Part shown: positions 23,638-27,347 of the stretch, one piece after another
Layout of the letters: each line of letters opens with the position of its first letter
Numbering within the stretch: position 1 is the first letter of the stretch
From: Bacillota bacterium
GTDB taxonomy: Bacteria > Bacillota_I > Bacilli_A > RF39 > UBA660
NCBI GenBank assembly: GCA_003524085.1
Contig: DOEC01000019.1
Span: 1 to 27,347, forward strand
Direction of reading: 5' to 3'
DNA length: 27,347 nt
Position numbers and translations under genes: made by a program
Notes under the pieces: generated by a model
Seen by the model: the letters and a program-made list of their open reading frames with translations, nothing else
Database searches by the model: none
What the model was told of the DNA's origin: nothing

Positions 23638-24969
23638 ATGAAAAGAAAAATTTATAATGAGTTATTAGAATGGAAAAACAGAAAAAATAATAGAAAACCT
23701 CTGATGGTTTTAGGTGTTAGACAATGTGGAAAAACGTATGTAATAAAAGAATTTTGTAATAAAGAATTTGAACATTTTTGCTATATAAACTTGCTTGATG
23801 ATACAAACATTGTTGAAATATTTAGTAGAACAATAAGCACTGATGAAAAATATAATTTACTAAAAACCATGCTAGAATATGATATAGAAGATAAAAATAA
23901 TGTTTTATTTATTGACGAGATACAAGAAAGTGGAGAATTAATTTCTTCTTTAAAATATTTCTGTGAAGAACATAACAATGTCAATATTGTATGTGCTGGT
24001 TCCTTATTAGGCCTTAAAATTAAAAGGTCAAAAAACTCTTTTCCAGTAGGTAAAGTGTGGATGCTTGATATGTATCCAATGAGTTTTGAAGAATTTTTGA
24101 TAGCTAACAATAAGGAAAAATATGTTGATTTACTAAAAACGTATTATGAAAAAAATAAAAGCCTAGGTTCTCCTATGCATGAAGAACTGTTAAAATACTA
24201 CCGTGCTTACTTATTAACTGGTGGAATGCCTGAAGCAATTCAAAATCTTATAGATGTTAATTTTGATTATTTTAATTATGATACTAAAATTTTAAAAGAT
24301 ATAGTAAGTGCATATTATAAGGATATGAAAAAATATGTAACAAGTGAACAAGAAACATTAAAAATTGAAAGAGTATATAACTCTTTGCCTTCACAACTTT
24401 TAAATAATTCAAAAAAATTTCAATTTTCTAAAGTTGAAACTGATGGTAGAAAAGATAGATACGAAACAGCAACTGATTGGTTACTCGCCAGTAATTTAAT
24501 AGTTAAATGTAATAATGTTACATTACCGGAAATACCTTTAAAAGCATTTACTGATGATGAAACATTTAAATATTATCTTAGTGATGTTGGAATACTATGT
24601 AGTCAAATAAACCTTAATACTAAAGATATAGTAAATGATAACATTTCACTTTTTAAAGGTGCAATTGCTGAAAATTATGTTGCTAATCAATTACTAATAA
24701 ATGGTTTTGAACTATATTACTGGAAAAGTACTGCCACTGCAGAAGTAGATTTTCTCCTTTATACTAATGATGGAGTAATTCCTGTTGAAGTTAAAGCAAG
24801 TGATAATACTCAGTCAAAAAGTTTAAAATTATACATGGAAAAATATAAACCTAAATATGCTATTAGGATAAGTACTAAAGATTTTGGATACAACCCTGAA
24901 ACTAAGATTAAATCAATACCATTATATGCAGTATTCTTAATTAATGATGGATTTAAACAGACAGAATAA
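23638..24969 (+). CDS. AAA ATPase with DUF4143 domain
   Basis: This 443-residue protein has Walker A GVRQCGKT (26-33), Walker B VLFIDEIQ (D93, E94), a sensor-like AGSLLGLKI, and then the DUF4143 region with a C-terminal nuclease-like fold (GAIAENYVANQLL, TAEVDFLLYTNDGVIPVEVKA). The motif E-x-D plus VEVKA resembles a PD-(D/E)xK nuclease core. The family is widespread and often mobile; its role is unclear, with defence or toxin-antitoxin links proposed. ATG 23638 has only a weak Shine-Dalgarno (AGATGTGAT). It has its own promoter and terminator, so it is a single-gene unit. Confidence 0.9.
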   Translation: MKRKIYNELLEWKNRKNNRKPLMVLGVRQCGKTYVIKEFCNKEFEHFCYINLLDDTNIVEIFSRTISTDEKYNLLKTMLEYDIEDKNNVLFIDEIQESGELISSLKYFCEEHNNVNIVCAGSLLGLKIKRSKNSFPVGKVWMLDMYPMSFEEFLIANNKEKYVDLLKTYYEKNKSLGSPMHEELLKYYRAYLLTGGMPEAIQNLIDVNFDYFNYDTKILKDIVSAYYKDMKKYVTSEQETLKIERVYNSLPSQLLNNSKKFQFSKVETDGRKDRYETATDWLLASNLIVKCNNVTLPEIPLKAFTDDETFKYYLSDVGILCSQINLNTKDIVNDNISLFKGAIAENYVANQLLINGFELYYWKSTATAEVDFLLYTNDGVIPVEVKASDNTQSKSLKLYMEKYKPKYAIRISTKDFGYNPETKIKSIPLYAVFLINDGFKQTE

Positions 24970-24981
24970 AAGTCTGTTTTT
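24955..24981 (+). terminator. Terminator of the DUF4143 gene
   Basis: AAACAGAC (24955-24962) pairs with GTCTGTTT (24972-24979), followed by T. It lies against the end of the minus-strand gene. Confidence 0.85.
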
Positions 24982-24984
24982 AAT

Positions 24985-25251
24985 TTACTGAAAAAATGTC
25001 AAAGTATCTAAACTATCTTTTCTATTATCTGTAGTTTTCTTTTTAAAGTTACTTATAGGTCTTTCTAATTCCTTAACCTCTTTAATAGTAGCTTCTTTAC
25101 TAGCTTCTTTTATAGAATTAACTGTATTAAACGCATCCTTTACATTCTTAACAATTGGACTTACTTGTTTATATATTGGAATAGCCTTGTTAATAGTACC
25201 AATTGTACTATTTAACCCACCTAAAATTTTACTTAAATTAAAACTAGCCAT
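24985..25251 (-). CDS. YqfQ/VrrA-like small protein
   Basis: The 88-residue protein starts at ATG 25251, because AGGTGA lies 5 nt upstream; the further in-frame ATG at 25260 directly abuts that Shine-Dalgarno. The segment NLSKILGGLNSTIGTINKA and IYKQVSPIVKNVKDAFNT resembles YqfQ/VrrA of Bacillus, a protein of unknown function whose gene lies near trmK there too. The C-terminal half is polar and Lys-rich. It is the only minus-strand protein gene I accept here, and lies between convergent and divergent neighbours. Confidence 0.7.
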   Translation of the reverse strand: MASFNLSKILGGLNSTIGTINKAIPIYKQVSPIVKNVKDAFNTVNSIKEASKEATIKEVKELERPISNFKKKTTDNRKDSLDTLTFFQ

Positions 25252-25305
25252 AACATTCACCTATAATATTATATTTAAAAAACAACAAAAAAGTAACAAA
25301 TAATC

Positions 25306-25334
25306 TTGATAAAATATAAAATTTAGTGTATTAT
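25306..25334 (+). promoter_or_regulatory. Promoter of the DUF5684-like gene
   Basis: TTGATA (25306-25311), 17-nt spacer, TATTAT (25329-25334). Confidence 0.8.
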
Positions 25335-25361
25335 TATTAATAGAATAAAAGGAGTAGGGTT

Positions 25362-26048
25362 ATGAATATATATTACTTATTTAAATTTATGCGTTTATGG
25401 GGAATATTCGCATGCATTACGTTATTGTTTTCAGTTCTTGTAATAGTGAGTTGTAACAATATATTTAAAGTATCAAATAAAAAAATAATTACTTTATTTA
25501 TACCCCTATATAACTTACTTATATTACTAGATATAGTTAACTTAAATAGATGGAACTTTATACTATTACTTTTCCCAGTAACTAACGTATTTATAATAAT
25601 GATTATTCTTTATAGATTAAGTATAGTATTTCATACAACTAAATCTTTTGCATTTGGTTTAATATTGTTTCCAGTAGTATATTTACCGGCACTTAATTAT
25701 AGTGATAAATTAGATAATAGACCCACTGAAGAAATAGAAAAAGAAGAACTAAAAAAAGAAACATATAACTTACTTACTGAAGAAGAACTAAGTGAGTTAA
25801 ACAAAACTACTGAAGAACCGAAAGTAGATAACGTATTTAAAAGAGAAATTGATGAAATGCCTAGACCATCAGCGTTTAAAGCTACTAAAATAAAATATGA
25901 TAAAATACTAAAAGATGAAGAAGAAAAACCTACAAAAATAGAAAAAGTAGAGCCTGTAAAAGTAGAAGAAATAGAGAAACCTAAGAAATTTGTAAAAGAT
26001 TTAAAACCTAATGAAGAAGATGACAATATAGAAATAATAGAGTTATAA
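25362..26048 (+). CDS. Membrane protein with DUF5684-like domain and charged tail
   Basis: The 228-residue protein has four predicted membrane segments in the first 125 residues. FIPLYNLLILLDIVNLNRW and FAFGLILFPVVYLPALNYSD match the DUF5684 pattern, a small multi-helix unit often found beside signal-peptidase-like proteins. The C-terminal 100 residues are very rich in Glu and Lys with Pro (EEKPTKIEKVEPVKVEE), probably disordered and cytoplasmic. AAAGGAGTAGGG precedes ATG 25362. Function is unknown. Confidence 0.8.
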   Translation: MNIYYLFKFMRLWGIFACITLLFSVLVIVSCNNIFKVSNKKIITLFIPLYNLLILLDIVNLNRWNFILLLFPVTNVFIIMIILYRLSIVFHTTKSFAFGLILFPVVYLPALNYSDKLDNRPTEEIEKEELKKETYNLLTEEELSELNKTTEEPKVDNVFKREIDEMPRPSAFKATKIKYDKILKDEEEKPTKIEKVEPVKVEEIEKPKKFVKDLKPNEEDDNIEIIEL

Positions 26049-26077
26049 AATAGTTATTAAAAATAATTAAAAAGTAC

Positions 26078-26105
26078 TTGAAAAATAGTATTTTTTTGAT
26101 ATTAT
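26078..26105 (+). promoter_or_regulatory. Promoter upstream of the 33-codon ORF and XRE gene
   Basis: TTGAAA (26078-26083), 16-nt spacer, TATTAT (26100-26105). Confidence 0.7.
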
Positions 26106-26163
26106 TAATACGTAATAGAGAGAGTAAAAATTCCCAAACTATTAATTATAAAGGAGAATGAAC

Positions 26164-26265
26164 ATGAAAAAGAAAGACATAACAAATACTTGTATGGAAG
26201 AATGTATTCTAAGACTAATAATTAATCTTAATAGTTTTTCATGTGTAATAAAATGGATAGAATAA
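26164..26265 (+). CDS. 33-codon ORF, possible leader peptide
   Basis: A strong Shine-Dalgarno AAAGGAG lies 7 nt before ATG 26164, so the ORF is probably translated. The peptide MKKKDITNTCMEECILRL continues with a hydrophobic LIINLNSFSCVIKW and has three Cys. I recognise no family. Its stop codon (26263-26265) is exactly the loop of the terminator hairpin that follows, so ribosomes finishing the ORF would melt or mask the hairpin. That layout suggests a leader peptide controlling readthrough into the XRE and surface-protein genes; a small secreted or membrane peptide is the alternative. Confidence 0.55.
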   Translation: MKKKDITNTCMEECILRLIINLNSFSCVIKWIE

Positions 26266-26279
26266 TTCTACCCATTTTT
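26250..26279 (+). terminator. Terminator or attenuator before the XRE gene
   Basis: AAAATGG-A-TAGAA pairs with TTCTA-C-CCATTTT around loop TAA, ending in five T. Confidence 0.8.
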
Positions 26280-26302
26280 CGTGTGTAGAAAAGAGGAAAT
26301 TT

Positions 26303-26545
26303 ATGACAAATGAGGAATTAAAAAAAATTGTTGGAAGAAACGTAAGAAAGTATAGGCTTATATATAACGCGTACAACAAAGAAAAACTAACTCAAAAAGG
26401 GCTTGCAGAGAAAATAGGCGCAAGAACACCTCTTATAGGTGCCTTAGAGAGTGAGAAAAGTGATATGGGAGTAAGTATTTATAATTTATACATGATAAGC
26501 AAAGTACTAAATGTACCAATAAATAAATTCTTTGAGGAGGAGTAA
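26303..26545 (+). CDS. XRE-family transcriptional regulator
   Basis: The 80-residue protein is a single helix-turn-helix domain: VGRNVRKYRL, then LTQKGLAEKIGARTPLIGALE as the HTH, and YMISKVLNVPINKFF. It would bind DNA as a dimer. It starts after GAGGAAAT and its stop lies 2 bases before the surface-protein start, whose Shine-Dalgarno (GAGGAGGAG) is inside its end, so the two are coupled. Imperfect 19-bp direct repeats at 26235-26253 and 26275-26293 could be its operators. Confidence 0.9.
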   Translation: MTNEELKKIVGRNVRKYRLIYNAYNKEKLTQKGLAEKIGARTPLIGALESEKSDMGVSIYNLYMISKVLNVPINKFFEEE

Positions 26546-26547
26546 TT

Positions 26548-27347
26548 ATGTTTAAAAGAATAAAAAGAACATCTTTAGTTTTAGGTATAGCATTAACAGT
26601 TATACTAGGAATGTCATATGGTACATTTATATTTACAACAAACTCATATAGAAGTACAGAGATGTTAGTAGGTAACTTAACATATGGAATAGAAATAACT
26701 TCAACAGGTGGAAGTGAAACTATAAATGGGACAAGTGTATCTTTAACAAGTGGAAAAACATCAACAGTACTACTAAAAATAACAAGTCTCAATAAGATTA
26801 TCTCAAAATATGGAGTAGACTATAAAATGTCTAGAGGTACTGGGTCAGTAAAATATGCAAGTAATACTGGATGGTTACCAACAGGAAAGATAAATGAAAA
26901 TAATGTGGGGACTTACGAGAAAGTTATAAAAGTAGTTATATCAGCAACAACTGATGTAACAGTAGACTTTACTGTTACAGGAGGTTATAGTACTAATGAT
27001 TTAACAGAAGTAAAAGAAGGATATACTAGACTAACAGAAATATATGATGGAATAGTAGATTATAAAGAGGATCTTAAGACTATTATATCAAAAGAAACAA
27101 CTAATAATATATATGGTGGAGAAGCAATAAACAATTACTTACAATACCCAACAAATACAGATACAACAAAGAATATTTGGAGAGTACTAGGATATTATAA
27201 CTCAGTTGATGGAATAAAGGCAGTATCTAATCAAGCTAGCACAACAACACAAGGTAATATCTCTTCTAGTTTAACGTCATTTTATAACACACTTGAAAAA
27301 CAAGAAGACTATGTACTTGAGACTAATAAGTTTAATTGTACAAATAC
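26548..27347 (+). CDS. Surface protein, 3' end missing, homologous to the left-edge protein
   Basis: The first 266 residues are visible; the gene runs off the window. An N-terminal signal or anchor (SLVLGIALTVILGMSYGTFIF) is followed by TTNSYRSTEMLVGNLTYGIEI and beta-rich Thr/Ser sequence, an arrangement like TasA/camelysin-type secreted fibre proteins (inference). The last part NNIYGGEAINNYLQY, NIWRVLGYYNSVDGI and FYNTLEKQEDYVLETNKFN aligns with the start of the left-edge gene (WVKFG..., YWRIIRTNSDGGV, WYASNLEAKGY). So the two genes are paralogues and this one probably also ends in a lectin-like domain outside the window. Strong Shine-Dalgarno from the XRE gene end. Confidence 0.85.
   Translation, partial: MFKRIKRTSLVLGIALTVILGMSYGTFIFTTNSYRSTEMLVGNLTYGIEITSTGGSETINGTSVSLTSGKTSTVLLKITSLNKIISKYGVDYKMSRGTGSVKYASNTGWLPTGKINENNVGTYEKVIKVVISATTDVTVDFTVTGGYSTNDLTEVKEGYTRLTEIYDGIVDYKEDLKTIISKETTNNIYGGEAINNYLQYPTNTDTTKNIWRVLGYYNSVDGIKAVSNQASTTTQGNISSSLTSFYNTLEKQEDYVLETNKFNCTN

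Overview
The window comes from a very AT-rich, low-GC Gram-positive bacterium that keeps a cell wall. Its gene set and local gene order (recD2, AI-2E transporter, alaS; dnaG, rpoD, trmK) are those of Bacilli or Erysipelotrichia-like lineages. An uncultured gut clade of the RF39 type is my best guess, from general knowledge and not from a search. The standard code fits: Trp is TGG, and all 29 stop codons I could read are TAA (20) or TAG (9), never TGA.

Layout. (1) 1-823 is the 3' end of a large surface-protein gene. Its C-terminal lectin-like domain carries an abrupt GC-rich, adenine-poor block (about 602-736) that looks like the variable region of a diversity-generating retroelement target. 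(2) 889-1397 is rpsP-khpA. (3) 1465-2143 is a type III toxin-antitoxin locus: promoter, three 52-nt tandem repeats forming the antitoxin RNA, a hairpin, then a ToxN/AbiQ-family toxin broken by a nonsense codon, a frameshift and an apparent internal deletion. (4) 2184-9318 is the recD2 / AI-2E / alaS segment. An alanine-type T-box with a very short specifier stem lies between the transporter and alaS, but three accessory genes and an extra promoter separate it from alaS. (5) 9311-11390 holds an RlmN-type radical SAM enzyme and a GerM-domain lipid- or membrane-anchored protein; tRNA-Arg(UCU) follows on the minus strand. (6) 11584-19215 is a cell-envelope and peptide-export region: a D-Asp-ligase-like ATP-grasp enzyme, a C39-peptidase ABC exporter with two small double-glycine peptides (a candidate two-peptide bacteriocin), a FemX-like aminoacyltransferase, and two tandem NlpC/P60-like wall proteins with Big2-like domains. 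(7) 19333-23483 is DUF2179 protein, dnaG, rpoD, trmK; RpoD has two tandem copies of region 1.1. (8) 23465-26048 holds a triplicated terminator arm, a DUF4143 ATPase, a YqfQ-like protein on the minus strand and a DUF5684-like membrane protein. (9) 26078-27347 is a 33-codon ORF ending inside a terminator hairpin, an XRE regulator, and the start of a second surface protein homologous to the one at the left edge.

How the parts fit. Housekeeping blocks (translation, replication priming, sigma factor, tRNA modification) alternate with surface and accessory loci. The envelope genes form a plausible crossbridge-building and wall-remodelling group around the peptide exporter. The most interesting items are the putative hypervariable lectin domain, the decayed type III toxin with an apparently intact antitoxin RNA showing a compensatory base pair, the two-peptide export cassette without a visible immunity gene, and the duplicated sigma region 1.1.
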